Source: Zanthoxylum bungeanum
Lineage: Eukaryota; Streptophyta; Magnoliopsida; Sapindales; Rutaceae
Assembly: GCA_019454045.1 (NCBI GenBank)
Contig: SKCR01038150.1
Coordinates: 372,001 to 436,000, forward strand
Direction: 5' to 3'
Length of the DNA stretch: 64,000 nt
Shown: one piece after another, positions 12,160 to 24,215 of the stretch
How the letters are laid out: the number at the start of each line of letters is the position of its first letter
Numbering within the stretch: position 1 is the first letter of the stretch
Notes under the pieces: model-generated
What the model saw: only the letters and a program-made list of their open reading frames with translations
Told to the model about the DNA's origin: nothing
The model's database searches: none
Program-made: the position numbers and the translations under genes

Positions 12160-14419
12160 TCGAAATGTGCAATTTGCTCAACATACGAGTGACACGATAC
12201 CACCAATCAATCATGTATTAAATATAACTATTTTTTATTTAATTATTATTTTTATTATTTTAACGTGTGTGACATTATATTATTGGATTGATACATGAAT
12301 GACATAATACCATCATTATATAGTAAAAAATTTCCCCGATTAAGATACCTAAAACAAAATTTGTAATATCTCTTTTATTTCTTTATGATTTACACACGGC
12401 ATTATGTTGATAAGAACCAAGTCACCTTCAATTGACAAAATAATGAATAATGTTATCGAATTTCGAAGATAATTCTTTTGTTCAATTATCAACAAATTCT
12501 TATTCAACCAACCAAATAGCAATAGATTGAAATTCCTTCAAGGGAAAAAGCAAATTACATCAAACTTCACCGCTAGCATGCCAAGAGCTTAATAATTGCA
12601 GCTCTCAAGAAACTATTATTCTTCAAATAATTATATTCCTCCTGCATGATACCATTAGAAATAATTTGATGGGGTTAGGGCCCTCTATTTCCCTCTATTC
12701 TTATTATTATAATATTATCATTTTAATGTGGAATTTTATAGTCTTGATATATAGTAAACAAAATAATATATACATTATACAAGAACTCTCCTATATTAAA
12801 AACCTACCGAGAAAATTGGAACTAGGGCAACAGACAAGATTGCAGCAGTGTATGTTTTGTTGTGATGATTAAAGGGCACACATGTGAACAGATTACACAG
12901 TGATGATTTGTTTGTTTGGAATGAATGAAACGCTTATATAATATCCCCATTTGCTCCCACATTTGTGCATGTGTATTCATACATGCATACATAAGATATC
13001 CCAACACACGAGACCTTACAAACCGTGGATTTTGAAAATGATTCAATATGTACGCAGTCTTATTTTTTTTTATAAAGAAATAATTTATGCGACTCAGATT
13101 TGTGACCTTACCGTTAATATAATTAATAGGGTTACTATCATTTCATTAATTTATAAATTGAGAAATAACAAATAAGTACAAGAAGTATCGATGTACACTA
13201 TAAGAAAATGCAAATTTAGCGACGGAAAAATCCGTTTCAAACATTAGAAACAGAATAGCGACGAAAAATATTTTTACAAAAAATATTTTACTACAATACC
13301 TTATATTTTACTTTTATATCCTTACAAAACTTTTATATTTTACTACTATATCTTCACAGTGTAGAATGTTACACTTCAATACTTCTTGCAGTAAAATATT
13401 GTTTTTCAATACTTTTTGTAATAAAAATAAGGTATTAATAGTATAATATAATTTTTATAAAAATATAATAGTAAAATATTATATCACAATACTTCCTATA
13501 ATTTTTTGTTATGTCTAGATTTCTAAAATAGTGAAATAATAATAATAACTCTAATTAATAATATATCTTCATCTCTTGAGTTGAAACAAGAGGTCGAGTG
13601 TTGGAACGACGCTCATATAGGCAAGGAGAGGTTTTAGTTAGCAATAACCTATATTTAAATAATAATGAAAATTGCATAATCAACCTAAGGAAGCATACTA
13701 ATTTGCATAGAAGCCTATGAGTCTAGCTGATAATGAGTATAAGTTGAGGAGATTATATCAAATTGGCGTAGAAAAGTGACTGTATTAATAATATAATCAT
13801 TGAGTAACATTCAACTCTTGAACTGTAATTTTTGAACATGAATCAGTCACATGATCTTCTATATGATATCAGAATCTAACTCACTCAATGAGCTGCTTAC
13901 TAATACTATAAGTCATGTGAAATCTTCAACTATTGAATCAGTTTTAAAGTACGAGTTAGCTCCATCAGCTCCTATTTATAAGTTCCGACGATCCTCTAAT
14001 GTCAGTGATATTTGACAAAAAAATTCAGTACTTAACAGATATGGGATAATATATATCTCATTGAAACTATATACATACATATATAGTAGATCACTGCAAT
14101 TGTTTTTCCTCTTTGAATGTGAATGATATAATTTTGACAGTATCTGATTCTGCTGGTTGATGAAGTGAACTTGAGAGGTACATGATGTGCCAATAATATT
14201 CTTGCCCACTTCTTTGGGAAGGAACAAAGTATAGAGAGTGAGAATGAATATCCAAAAACATCACTAATTTTTTATTGCTTATAAAAAGTAAAAACAATAA
14301 AAAATTACGAAAATGATCTTTGCTTATTCACGGGGTTATGCTATTATTTCTCTTTCTCTCGCCGTCACTCTTTTCTCTCCTCTCTCATGCAAAATTCCTC
14401 GGTCGCGTTAATTTATATA
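12160..14419. other. AT-rich spacer without recognisable gene
   Basis: Apart from a CACTA-like end at 13196, no coding segment resembles a protein family. Short open frames here are low-complexity or AT-driven. Likely degenerate intergenic DNA between transposons. Confidence 0.5.
13196..13270 (+). mobile_element. CACTA-type transposon terminus (partial)
   Basis: CACTATAAGAAAATG at 13196-13210, followed by 'TTTAGCGACGGAAAAATCCG', matches the terminal inverted repeat and subterminal GCGACGG motif usual in plant CACTA (En/Spm) elements, whose ends are CACTACAAGAAAA. No opposite end was found nearby, so this is a truncated or very degenerate copy. Confidence 0.45.
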
Positions 14420-15202
14420 TGTTGATGGTGTTTTCAGGCATTAAGATATTTAAAGCAGCACGACGAGGACAGAAGGGTAATTCCCACCATTTGGAGAAAT
14501 CGTTAAGGCCGACCCGACCACCTTAAGGGTCCAAATACCTTACGGTTTCAAACCGACCACAACAGAAATAAACCGAGCACTTTATGACCGGCAGCCGATC
14601 ACTTGGGTTCAGATAGCCGGGCACTATCATGTCGACAGCAGCATTCTCAGCATAAAGGACTATCATGACCGACCACATGAAAACCGACCAGATGGCGAGA
14701 TATGCTCAAGATGATGACACCCTATTCATGTGGATAAGATGAAACGAATTATCCTACTTTCACAAGGAAATGAAGTCAGAATCCAAAAAGGAATAAGAAA
14801 AAGGGAAGGCAACGTTGGATTAGAAGTCCTTACAGAAGGAGAAGACTGAATTCAACTAGGTATTCTTATACAAATAGGAGTCTGATTTACGTACTATTAT
14901 AAATAGGAGAGCAGAGTATGTGTAATCAAGATCAGAATCATCAAGCTCCGACTTGTAAAACACAAAAAAGATCCGAGAAGCGTGTTTAAGTAATAAAAGT
15001 GTCATCCAGTTTTTGTCCGTGGACGTAGGTCGGATCCAAATCCACCGAACCACGTTAAATCTCCTTGCCGATTGGTGTGTTTATCTGTCTTTTGCTAAAT
15101 TTACCTTTGGTCCCCCATAACCAAACAAATTCACTATTGAAGGAAGATTACCTCGGAGGTGATATTTCCATATTACCCTGAGACCAAAATCAGCCGTCAA
15201 CA
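14420..15202 (+). mobile_element. 5' LTR of the first Tat-like element
   Basis: 783 bp, TGTTGATGG...GTCAACA, repeated with about 97% identity by eye at 21909-22692. A TATA-like box (TATTATAAATAGG near 14893-14905) precedes the probable transcript start. The LTR ends one base before GTTGGCGCTGTCTG, where the leader begins. Confidence 0.9.
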
Positions 15203-15222
15203 GTTGGCGCTGTCTGTGGGGA
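15203..15222 (+). promoter_or_regulatory. primer-binding-site region of the first Tat-like element
   Basis: TTGGCGCTGTCTGTGGGGA directly follows the 5' LTR. This is the usual wording at the LTR/leader junction of Tat-type Ty3/gypsy elements, where a tRNA 3' end primes minus-strand synthesis. Confidence 0.7.
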
Positions 15223-15253
15223 ACCAGCAAAAAGCAGCTCGCGTGGTAGGACA

Positions 15254-16912
15254 ATGGCAGAAGATGGAAATCATCAATCTTCAGGGAATCCGGCAACAGA
15301 CTGGATGAAAAAAATGGAAGAAAGCATGAGGTCCATGATAGATCGGCTAGAGAGAATGGAAGGAGCGAACAACGAGAGACCAGAAGTCGGAACGAGTCGA
15401 AGAAAAGGTGAGAGAGCAAAAGGAAAAAGGGTGGTAGATACAAGTGAGGATGATGAACCCAGGAGGAAGGGCCCCTACGGAATAAAATCCGTGATTGTAG
15501 AAAAAGATTCACAAACAGAGGACACATGGGAAGAATAGGGAAGAGGACAAAGAGGACAATCGCCCGATCCCGCTTATAATAGCCTCCACAACTCCAGAAG
15601 AGAAGAAAGGGAATATAGCGAGGATGCGCGAGAAGTTTCAAAACATAGGGAACACCGCACCCAGGGCAATGGACGCGTAGAAAGGCACAGGAAACAACGT
15701 GGTGGTACGACCAATGAGATAAAATCTTGGTTAAAAAAAGAGATGACCAAGTGGGGGGTAAGCCTCAAGACTAATGCTAGTGATGCGCGGGACGACGATG
15801 GGGAATCTCCCCTCACAGAAGAAATAAAGTCGGCCAAATTCCCAAAACGATTCAATATGCCGACCATGGCACCTTATAAAGGTCACTCTGATCCAAAATC
15901 CCACATCGAAAGCTTTATCCTGCTAATGGAAGTCCAGGGAGTAGTAGGAGATGTCATCTGCAAAGTGTTCCCCCTGACTTTGGGCGGACCCGCCATCCTG
16001 TGGTACAGAAGTCTGGCCCCGGGGAGCATCAGGAACTTCACACAGCTTAGGAAATCGTTCGTTCGGCACTTTAAAGGGGCATGCGTCCCCAAAAAGACGA
16101 TTGGAGAATTAAGGCTTATGAAGCAATGGGATGACGAACCTCTAAAAATCTTCATTGAAAGATACCATAACATGGTGCTGGAAGTCGGGGGATACGAGTC
16201 CCTAGAAGCCCTAGAAAGCTTAAAGGGAGCCTTAAAGATCGGGAGTTTATGGACTCACCTAAGAATCCAGGACACACCTGATTATGCCACCGCCCTAGAG
16301 GTAGCCCGGAAGTTCGTCTTGGTAGAAAGCGAAGAAAATATCTCCCGAAAGGGGGCGGCCATTCGAGAAAGAACAGCAAGAACGGAGGCCCCCCGACGAC
16401 CGGATAGGGAATTCAAAAGATTCAATCCAAAACCCAAAGACTTCAAGCCAATCCCTCAAAGAGATCGGGAAAGAGGGGCCGCGACTCAGGTGAACCCCAT
16501 AGTCCGAGAAGAAATATATGTTCCCCTGAGAAAGCCACCAGGGCAGATCATCATAGAGATACAAGAAAAAGGCCTCTTAATAGAGCCCGACCTCAGGAGG
16601 TTCCCCCCGGATAAAAGGAACCAGAAGTCTTACTGCGTACATCATAACCTGAGGGGACACACAACGGACGAATGCAAAGATCTGCGGGAACAGATGGAGG
16701 ACCTAGCCCGAAATGGGTATCTAAATAGGTACATCGACCATGAGGTCATGGCGGCCAGACAGAGGGCACGAAACCGACAGGTGAACATCATCGCAGGGGG
16801 AAGCACGCTGGCCGGGGACATACTCGACACAACAGTCCGAGATCACTTAAACTATTCGGCTCGGGGTCGGGTTACGTCCCACCGAGTCATGATCATTGGT
16901 CTGGGGACATGA
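15254..16912 (+). pseudogene. Ty3/gypsy (Tat-type) gag with one in-frame amber stop
   Basis: From ATG 15254 one frame runs to TGA 16910-16912 (552 codons), interrupted only by TAG 15536-15538. The N-terminal third is charged and low-complexity. Residues about 195-345 form a retrotransposon-gag capsid domain ('KFPKRFNMPTMAPYKGHSDP', 'ILWYRSLAPGSIRNFTQLRK', 'QWDDEPLKIFIERYHNMV'). Near residues 455-490 is a zinc-knuckle-like region (YCVHHNLRGHTTDECKDL). Near 520 the frame reaches a protease-linker-like segment, then about 20 codons of tandem-repeat sequence (SARGRVTSHR) replace pol. Capsid proteins of this type assemble particles and package element RNA. The fusion of the gag end to repeat sequence marks the deletion that removed pol. 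The single stop could be a recent mutation. Confidence 0.85.
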
Positions 16913-17702
16913 CATTCCCCCAGAACCAAGTATCTCTATTGGCTCGGGGTCCTCAGGGACATACTCGATGCATATGATCTGTGAGAAGCATGGCACGGGG
17001 AAGGATGATACCCCCGTAGCGATTGCACACTCCAAAATTGCCGAACATAAGGAGGAACATGCCCTTAATGTGTCGAAGCACTCTTTTACCCGATGTAACG
17101 GATCCGTGGGAAAGCATAGCACGGTGGATGATGATGCCTCCGTGACGATTGCTGGCTCCAGTGATACCGGACCTAAGGAGGAATATACTCTTAGCATCCC
17201 GTACACTCTTTGATCCGTTCATCATTTGGATCCAAGAGAGGCGCAACACGGGGAGGCGTTGTGCCCCTGTGGCGTGTGCCTGCTCTAGCGCGGTAAGGAG
17301 GAGCCCTTGCAGAAATATACAGGCTCCATAGCGACCCAACGTATAGAGGATGTGCCCTTACCATTTTAAAAACGCTCCACTGATCCAAATCCTGGTTCGC
17401 CGGGACGCTGAATTGAAAGATTCAGAATTGTGTTTTGGAGACCTCGGACAGGACGCTGTCTTGAGGCATCCATGTTGTTGTTTATACTTGCAAAAACATT
17501 TTGGGGATAAGTGCTAAGTCACCCCTGCCTTTTTATCTTATTTTCCAAAGTTTTGTTTTTGTTTTTCACCGGACCGGCAAGGGGACGCCCGTGCCGGATT
17601 TGGTAGGGCTTCAAAAGGTTGATTCACTTCCCTTCTGCACAAGTCCCAAAGGTTACTCGGCTCGGGGTTGGATTTCGCTCCCCCGAGGCCATTAGACTAA
17701 TC
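16913..17702. other. post-gag non-coding region with degenerate repeats
   Basis: No protein domain is visible. The sequence carries scattered units of the motif family later arrayed at 17703 (for example near 16858 and 17660) and 'GGGGAGG...GCCCC' spaced words. Bases about 17400-17690 resemble about 29740-30010 in the second Tat-like element. Confidence 0.6.
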
Positions 17703-18238
17703 GGCTCGGGGTCGGGTTACATCCCACCGAGTCGGTCTTCGTTTGGACTGGGGAGGTAACATTCCCCCAGAGCCAAGTGTTTTACTCAGCTCGAGGTCGG
17801 GTTACGTCCCACCGAGTCGGTCTTCTTTTGGACTGGGGAGGTAACATTCCCCCAGAGCCAAGTGTTTTACTCAGCTCGGGGTCGGGTTACGTCTCACCGA
17901 GTCGGTCTTCTTTTGGACTGGGGAGGTAACATTCCCCCAGAGCCAAGTGTTTTACTCAGCTCGGGGTCGGGTTACGTCCCACCGAGTCGGTCTTCTTTTG
18001 GACTGGGGAGGTAACATTCCCCCAGAGCCAAGTGTTTTACTCAGCTCGGGGTCGGGTTACGTCTCACCGAGTCGGTCTTCTTTTTGGACTGGGGAGGTAA
18101 CATTCCCCCAGAGCCAAGTGTTTTACTCAGCTCGGGGTCGGGTTACGTCCCACCGAGTCGGTCTTCTTTTAGACTGGGGAGGTAACATTCCCCCAGAACC
18201 AAGTGTTTTACTCAGCTCGGGGTCGGGTTATGCCCCTC
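17703..18238 (+). repeat. 85-bp tandem array, six units plus a partial
   Basis: Unit starts (GCTCGGGGTCGGG) fall at 17703, 17789, 17874, 17959, 18044, 18130 and 18215, giving a period of 85-86 bp. Units are nearly identical. Each contains CTCGG...CCGAG inverted words about 16 bases apart that could form a hairpin. The period is not a multiple of three, so the open frames across the array are fortuitous. Confidence 0.95.
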
Positions 18239-18424
18239 CAGCTCATATAGTCCCCCGCAAAAGGGCCTCAAAGCGTTCAGACAACAGGAAGAAAAGACAA
18301 GAAAAAAAAAAGAGGAAGAAAGATAAATATATTAATACATTAATAGAAGTGTACAAAGTTATTACAAAAAAAGAGGGGAAAAGAAGTTAAAGTGTACACA
18401 GGGCCCCGGCCGGGTTACCCCTTC

Positions 18425-20885
18425 TCAATCAGCCCGCGCAGGGGCAGGAATTTCCTCCTCGGCTGGATCAGACGACGGAAGGATCGGCTCGACCTCAGGG
18501 AGGAGAACAGCAACGTTGACCTCAGCAACATGAGGAACCTCTGCTTCATGGATTGGAGGAGGGATCTCAAGACAGTCCTCGCTGGGGGCAGAAACGTCCG
18601 GTCGTCCTTCTTGGGAAACCTGGGAGGCCGGAACAACTGAAATCAGGTCGGGATCCATCACTCCTTCAGGAGAAGAGAACAACCATCTTTTAAACTCATC
18701 CTCCGAGATCTCCCCCTTGCAGAAGCGGATGGCCGCATGAATAGGGCCCATATCAAGATTAGGCAGAACCATTGGAATGATCTCGGCACAATCCCCGACC
18801 CCCTCCAGACGGATCGCATCTCTTTTCTCCTCCAGCTCTGCCTCTTTTCCCATGAGCTCGTCCCGGGCCCGCCCCAATTCCTTCTCCTTGGCCCGCAGCT
18901 TATACTTCACGCTGCCTATCTCCACCTTGAGGATCCCAATCTCGGTCCGGGCCTCCACCAAACTTGCCCTCGCTTCATCAGCGTTCTTCCGCTCCAGAGT
19001 GGCAGCAGCCTCAAGGGCTTTGTTTGTCTTGGCAGCTTCGACCGCGGCCAGCTCGTGATCCTTATTCCTCTCTTCAGCACTAGCCAGCTTGGCCTCCACT
19101 TCAGAAAGACGGTTTTGAAGCCTCTGGGATTGGCCGCCTTCAGACAGGAGGCTTATAAACAAATCCTTGTTCTTAGCCGCCAAATAATTTGCCTGTCAGG
19201 AAAGAAAGGAAAGTTAGAAAATTAAACAAAGTCCAAAAGAGTCCTCGGAAGGAGAAGAAAAGTAAAAAGTTACCTGGGCAAGCTGGGAGCACAGCTTTGC
19301 AACCACCTCCTCGGGCGAAAGGTCCTCAAACCTCGGAATCCTCTCTGGAGGTACAGCCTCGGCCAGCTCATTAAAGGCCGGCACCAGATGAGAAGTAGCC
19401 TCCCTGATATCCTTCCCGAGGTCATCAACCCCGAGTATCACGGAGCCTTTTAGTTTCTTGGAAGGACCCCCCTGCCGAGCTGGAGTTCCTTTTCTCGGAG
19501 CTTCCTCCTCCTCCTCCTCCAATTCCCGCCCCAGTTGAGTGTCCACAGCTCCAAATTGACGCTTCCTTCTCCTGGAAGGCTTTGGAGGGCTAGCAGGACG
19601 AATAGCACCCATTAAAGACACCCCGGGAGATGAAGATGTGCCCTGAGAGCTCTGCCGCTCTACCCCCCTCAGCCACCTTCTTAGCTTCAGAAGACTCAGG
19701 ACGCTTCCGGGAGGTACCAGCTCCACCAGGACTGGTCTTCTTTGAGGCACCAGCCAACCGCCCAAGATACTTCGGCCTCTTTGACATACCTACAAAAAGG
19801 AGAAGAAATCAGGACCCGAGCATACAGCAAAGAAAGAAGAAAACAGACAAACATAAAACACACTCGATAAACATAAGAGTTGGTTAGAAGATCGGTATAA
19901 ACCTACTTATCCGACTAGGGACCTCCGAAGGAACGGTCCGAATAAGGCCTGACTCAACAAAAGCTGCATCATTAACTAGCTCCTTCCAGTGAGCGGCATA
20001 TCGCCGAGCCCATTGTACCCGCCTCCGGACCTGGCGAGAAACCTTGGGAGCATCCCTCCAACAAGCTGGTAGGAACCAGAGAAGTTAGAAGCCTAAAAAA
20101 CTAAAGACGGAAACAAAAATGACAAGGGGATGTTAAAACTCCTAACCTCCCGCTCTGAAAATGTCCGGGACCGAGACGTCCTCTAAGTAAAACCGCAGGA
20201 CCCGTCCCCAATCTCCGGTGGCCCAAAACCAAAGGTCCTTGAAGTTTTTGTTAGAGTCGGGGAGCTTGCAGACGACGTTGGAAGAACTGTCATAAGCAGA
20301 AAGATAATACCATCCGTGGTACGACCTAGGATTGGCCTTCAGCCGGTATAATCTCTTCACTTCTTCAAGAGAAGGCTCGCTAAAACCCGCTCGGCGCCAG
20401 ACCACATGCATGCCGGCCAGAATCCGCCAACTGTTCAGACTCAGTTGACAAGGAGCAATCTCCATCTCGGCCAGCATCCAAGCAAAGTAAGGCTGAATCG
20501 GCAGCCGCAGTCCACACTCAAAAAAAGCAGGAAGAAGTGCCACCGAACCCTCGTCAGGTTGACTAGCACGATCCATCGGGCCGGGAACTTCAAGGGCGAT
20601 GTCTATCGGAATATCATATCGCTGTCGAAGTAGTGCGAGGTCATCTTCAGTTATCTTGGAAGGACGGTTCATATCCAGAGCCGAGGAGCCAAGATCACCG
20701 GGCTCTGGATCCTTCCGAGGAACCCTTTGATGGTAAGAATCTTGTTCAATCTCAGAAGGAGTGGGGGTAGTGTCAAGGTCTTCTACACTGGGTGCCCCCG
20801 AGCCCGAAGAGAGCTCTTCAGCAGGGGGAGTTGAGGGTTTAGCAGGATTTTCAGGGGGAGAATTATTGTCAGACATCCCTAACAT
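18425..20885 (-). CDS. antisense spliced gene of the Tat-like element (Transposase_28-like N-terminus, coiled-coil C-terminus)
   Basis: Four exons can be read on the minus strand with GT/AG borders and agreeing phase at each junction: 20885-20147, 20065-19907, 19789-19274 and 19192-18425. Exon 1 has a proline/serine-rich start, then a segment ('LLPAFFECGLRLPIQPYF', 'LSLNSWRILAGMHVVWRRAG') like the 'putative gypsy type transposon' domain (Pfam Transposase_28). Exon 2 ('CWRDAPKVSRQVRRRVQWAR') matches the same kind of protein. Exon 3 is basic and acidic low-complexity. Exon 4 is alanine/glutamate-rich coiled coil (about residues 1-130 of the exon) with an acidic proline tail. Inside exon 3 the entry frame stops at 19590 while the exit frame starts further upstream, so one small indel breaks the gene. 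Extra antisense ORFs between pol and 3' LTR are known for Tat-lineage elements; their role is unknown. Confidence 0.65.
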
Positions 20886-21590
20886 CCGGAAAACAAAGAA
20901 GGGGAAGTCAGTCTATAGCTAAAAAACTTTTCGGGGCTTCCGTCTTAGCTAAATAGGTGGGTTCTAAAAGTGCCCTAAGCAAAATCCAACAAAGCTTTAA
21001 GTCTTTCCCTAGCAGCATTCAAAAGATAAAACAACAGGACTCACAAAAAAAAAAAGGGGAGAATAGATCGTTCAGAAGACTTACTTGTTCTCGGAAAGGC
21101 TAAAAGGTGTTCAGAACGATTTGCCCAACTTTTACGTTCACAGGTCACAGCAGAGAGAAGGCAAGGGAACCCACGGTCGAAGGAAACTCCAGAGAACACT
21201 GAGTTGAACGAATCACGGTTGGAAAAGGAGAAATGTTCGCAAAGAAATTGCCAAAAAGATTGCACAGTGAAGGCCTCGTCTTCTTATAGTCATGGTCAGG
21301 ACGCTCGTAGCCGTTGGATCGAAAGAAGAAACCAGGATGAACGCCAAGTGTCGACTGCAAGAGAGGTCTGCCAAAATTAAACAGACGGTTGAGATCAGCG
21401 CACTGTTGAAGCGCCTCTACACGGTCGATTCGCTTCCTTTTTGGCGGGAACCCGGCGGATGTTTGACAAATGTCGAACTTAGAAGAAACCCTAAAGATGA
21501 TTTGATAGGCATTTAAGCGGACGTGACTATTGCGCGTCTCAAGAAAAGGCGCTTGAAAAGAGGCGACGTAACATATCGATTCAACACCGG
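20886..21590. other. non-coding region between antisense gene and 3' LTR
   Basis: This should contain the minus-strand promoter of the antisense gene. I see no clear TATA box at a defined distance. Short frames here lack any family resemblance. Confidence 0.4.
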
Positions 21591-21597
21591 GCCGACC

Positions 21598-22047
21598 CCC
21601 AACAGAGTAAATCAGCACACCATCTCTATATAGTTCCCGGCACCAACTTGCACACTCGTTGGAACCGAGAACTAGGGGACAGATGTTGATGGTGTTTTCA
21701 GGCATTAAGATATTTAAAGCAGCACGACGAGGACAGAAGGGTAATTCCCACCATTTGGAGAAATCGTTAAGGCCGACCCGACCACCTTAAGGGTCCAAGC
21801 ACCTTACGGTTTCAAACCGACCCCCAACAGAGTAAATCAGCACACCATCTCTATATAGTTCCCGGCACCAACTTGCACACTCGTTGGAACCGAGAACTAG
21901 GGGACAGATGTTGATGGTGTTTTCAGGCATGAAGATATTTAAAGCAGCACGACGAGGACAGAAGGGTAATTCCCACCATTTGGAGAAATCGTTAAGGCCG
22001 ACCCGACCACCTTAAGGGTCCAAGCACCTTACGGTTTCAAACCGACC
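21598..22047 (+). repeat. 225-bp tandem duplication spanning polypurine tract and LTR start
   Basis: The block CCCAACAGAGTAAATC...GGGGACAGA plus the first about 135 bases of the LTR (TGTTGATGG... to ...AAACCGACC) occurs twice with a 225-bp shift (LTR start at 21684 and again at 21909). The joint lies at the six-base word CCGACC, shared by LTR sequence and the pre-tract flank. The element therefore has two polypurine tracts and two LTR starts in a row. Confidence 0.92.
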
Positions 22048-22692
22048 ACAACAGAAATAGACCGAGCACTTTATGACCGGCAACCGATCACTTGGGTTCA
22101 GATAGCCGGGCACTATCAGGTCGACATCAGCATTCTCAGCATAAAGGACTATCATGACCGACCACATGAAAACCGACCAGATGGCGAGATATGCTCAAGA
22201 TGATGACACCTTATTCCTGTGGATAAGATGAAACGAATTATCATACTTTCACAAGGAAATGAAGTCAGAATCCAAAAATGAATAAGAAAAAGGGAAGGCA
22301 ACGTTGGATTAGAAGTCCTTACAGGAGGAGAAGACTGAATTCAACTAGGTATTCTTATACAAATAGAAGTCTGATTTCTGTACTATTATAAATAGGAGAG
22401 CAGAGTATGTGTAATCAAGATCAGAATCATCAAGCTCCGACTTGTAAAACACAAAAAAGATCTGAGAAGCGTGTTTAAGTAATAAAAGTGTCATCCTGTT
22501 TTTGCCCGTGGACGTAGGTCGGATCCAAATCCACCGAACCATGTTAAATCTCCTTGTTGATTAGGTGCATTTATCTGTCTTCTGCTAAATTTGTTTTTGG
22601 TCCCCCATAACCAAACAAATTCACTATTGAAGGAGGATTACCTCGGAGGTGATATTCTCATATTACCCTGAGACCAAAATCAGCCGTCAACA
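21909..22692 (+). mobile_element. 3' LTR of the first Tat-like element
   Basis: 784 bp, same ends as the 5' LTR. Scattered substitutions (roughly 20-25 by eye) date the insertion as moderately old. It is preceded by the purine-rich CTAGGGGACAGA. Confidence 0.9.
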
Positions 22693-23182
22693 GTATATAT
22701 GTCCTGATACATAGCTACCTGTTCACAGATTTTCCATTTCTCTTCTTTCTTTGTAATTCTACAGTTACTTGTTATTTTATTTTTTTTTCTAAACTACAAA
22801 ATGTCAAAAAATAAAAATAAAACTACTTTAAGTTATTTTTCAAATCCGACTTATAGAATGAGTCTTCTATACAGGTTTTTTTTTTTTTTTTTTTTTAAGA
22901 ACTTGATTCAATCATTGATATTGCTGATTATAAGTGTGGATGGATGCGTCCAAAGGTTAAAATCCAAATAATAAACTTTCCGCATTTCTATTATTGATTA
23001 TTGAACAGAACGTGAGCAGCTATTTTAAGTCGTGAGAGCTGCTCTCGCTGTCACGCACAATCATGAGAAATAGAGCAATAAGTAACTTATGAATTCTTAT
23101 ATTTTAATATTTATCAAATAATGACATAATTTTCTATATTTATTAAATAGGTTCATAATTTTCTATTTAGTTCTCGTTTATA
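22693..23182. other. AT-rich spacer
   Basis: No gene. Contains a poly-T run at about 22876-22896. Probably host intergenic DNA. Confidence 0.5.
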
Positions 23183-23513
23183 CGTAGACCTGGTCATGAT
23201 TCGGTTCGATTTCAGAACAGAAAATCAATTCGGTTATAGTTCCAGTTTTTTGGAACCATAGAACCGGACCGAACTGGAAAAATCAGTTCGGTCCTTTAAT
23301 TTTTGTGGGGAAAATTGGTTTGGTTTCAGTTCTGAACCGAACCGGAACGGACCGAACTTTAAGGTTCTAGTTTCAAATTATGTGGAACCGTAATCGAACC
23401 GAAACCATTTCGATTCGGTTCCGATTTTGTAACCGGATCCGGATGAAACAGTAACCTTACAGTTCCATCTGATTCGGTTCCGGTTCCTAATTGAAATCGT
23501 GACCGAGTCTGAT
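23183..23513. mobile_element. non-autonomous hAT-like element, degenerate
   Basis: Starts TAGACCTGGTCATGATT and ends with a loose inverted counterpart (GTGACCGAGTCT). In between it is filled with GGTTCCG/CGGAACC words like the subterminal zones of the hAT element at 646-3543. No transposase and no convincing 8-bp target duplication. Confidence 0.5.
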
Positions 23514-23858
23514 TTCAAGTTCAACTCCGGACCAATCATATTGCCCGATGAGATTTTACCATATAAAATAACTGAAACCCACAAATTTAATGAATACTCT
23601 TGGGTTATTTGTTCGCGAACCCTTGACATTTTCGGAACCTAAGGTGATTTTACTTTTTAAGACCATTGATCATATCATAATAGTATAATAAAAAAAATTA
23701 GGACTCTTGACTATTAAGTTATTTTAGGACTATAAAAAAATCCAGGAACTTGGGTGAAAAGGTTTTTGTTATAGTTGTAATTTGGTCATTTGGGTTAGGG
23801 ACTTGTTTGATATTAAATGACAAAACTATGACCTTATAAAATTTTGGAAACCAATGGA

Positions 23859-24215
23859 TTAGACCCGGCCACGGTTCCTGTTCGGAATCGAAACCGAACC
23901 GAAAGCGAACCGGATGGAACCGTAAGGTTACGGTTCTATCCGATTTCGGTTCCAAAAACTGAACCGAACCGAACCCCCAAACGGCTCAGTTACGGTTCCA
24001 TAAAATTTGGAACCGTAACCTTAAGGTTCGGTTCGGAACCAGAACCGAACCAATTTTTTTTGTTTTTTCCCTTAAAAATAGAGAATCGAACGAAACCGAA
24101 CCAAATTTTTCGGTTCGGTTCGGTTCAGTTCTACAGTTCCAAAAAATTGGAACCGTAACTGAATCGATTTTGAATCAGTTCGATTACGGTTCCAACAACC
24201 TGGAATCGTAGAACC
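23859..24215. mobile_element. hAT-like fragment of the same family
   Basis: Begins with TAGACCCGGCC, identical to the 11-bp end of the complete hAT element at 646, and continues in GGTTCGGTTCC-type repeats. The opposite end is not recognisable. Open frames here are translations of the repeats. Confidence 0.55.

Larger units (their letters stand above)
14420..22692 (+). mobile_element. Tat-like Ty3/gypsy derivative: gag, no pol, antisense gene, both LTRs
   Basis: Two matching LTRs (14420-15202 and 21909-22692) bound the element. Inside, in order: primer-site region, gag (sense), degenerate non-coding repeats, an 85-bp tandem array, a four-exon antisense gene, and the polypurine tract with a 225-bp tandem duplication reaching into the 3' LTR. 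Protease, reverse transcriptase, RNase H and integrase are all absent, so it must have moved using enzymes from another element. Flanking 5-mers are ATATA (14415-14419) and GTATA (22693-22697), an imperfect duplication. The layout of gag plus antisense gene resembles Tat-lineage elements that carry extra ORFs. The gag-only content matches what has been called a TR-GAG element. Confidence 0.85.

Noticed and set aside
15081..15641. 186-codon minus-strand open frame
   Set aside because: It is the shadow of the Tat gag start and runs through the LTR/primer junction; composition is a mirror of the sense gag.
17947..18390. 147-codon repetitive open frame and possible CRISPR-like array
   Set aside because: The 85-bp units are contiguous tandem repeats without unique spacers, and the period is not divisible by three; it is a retroelement satellite-type array.
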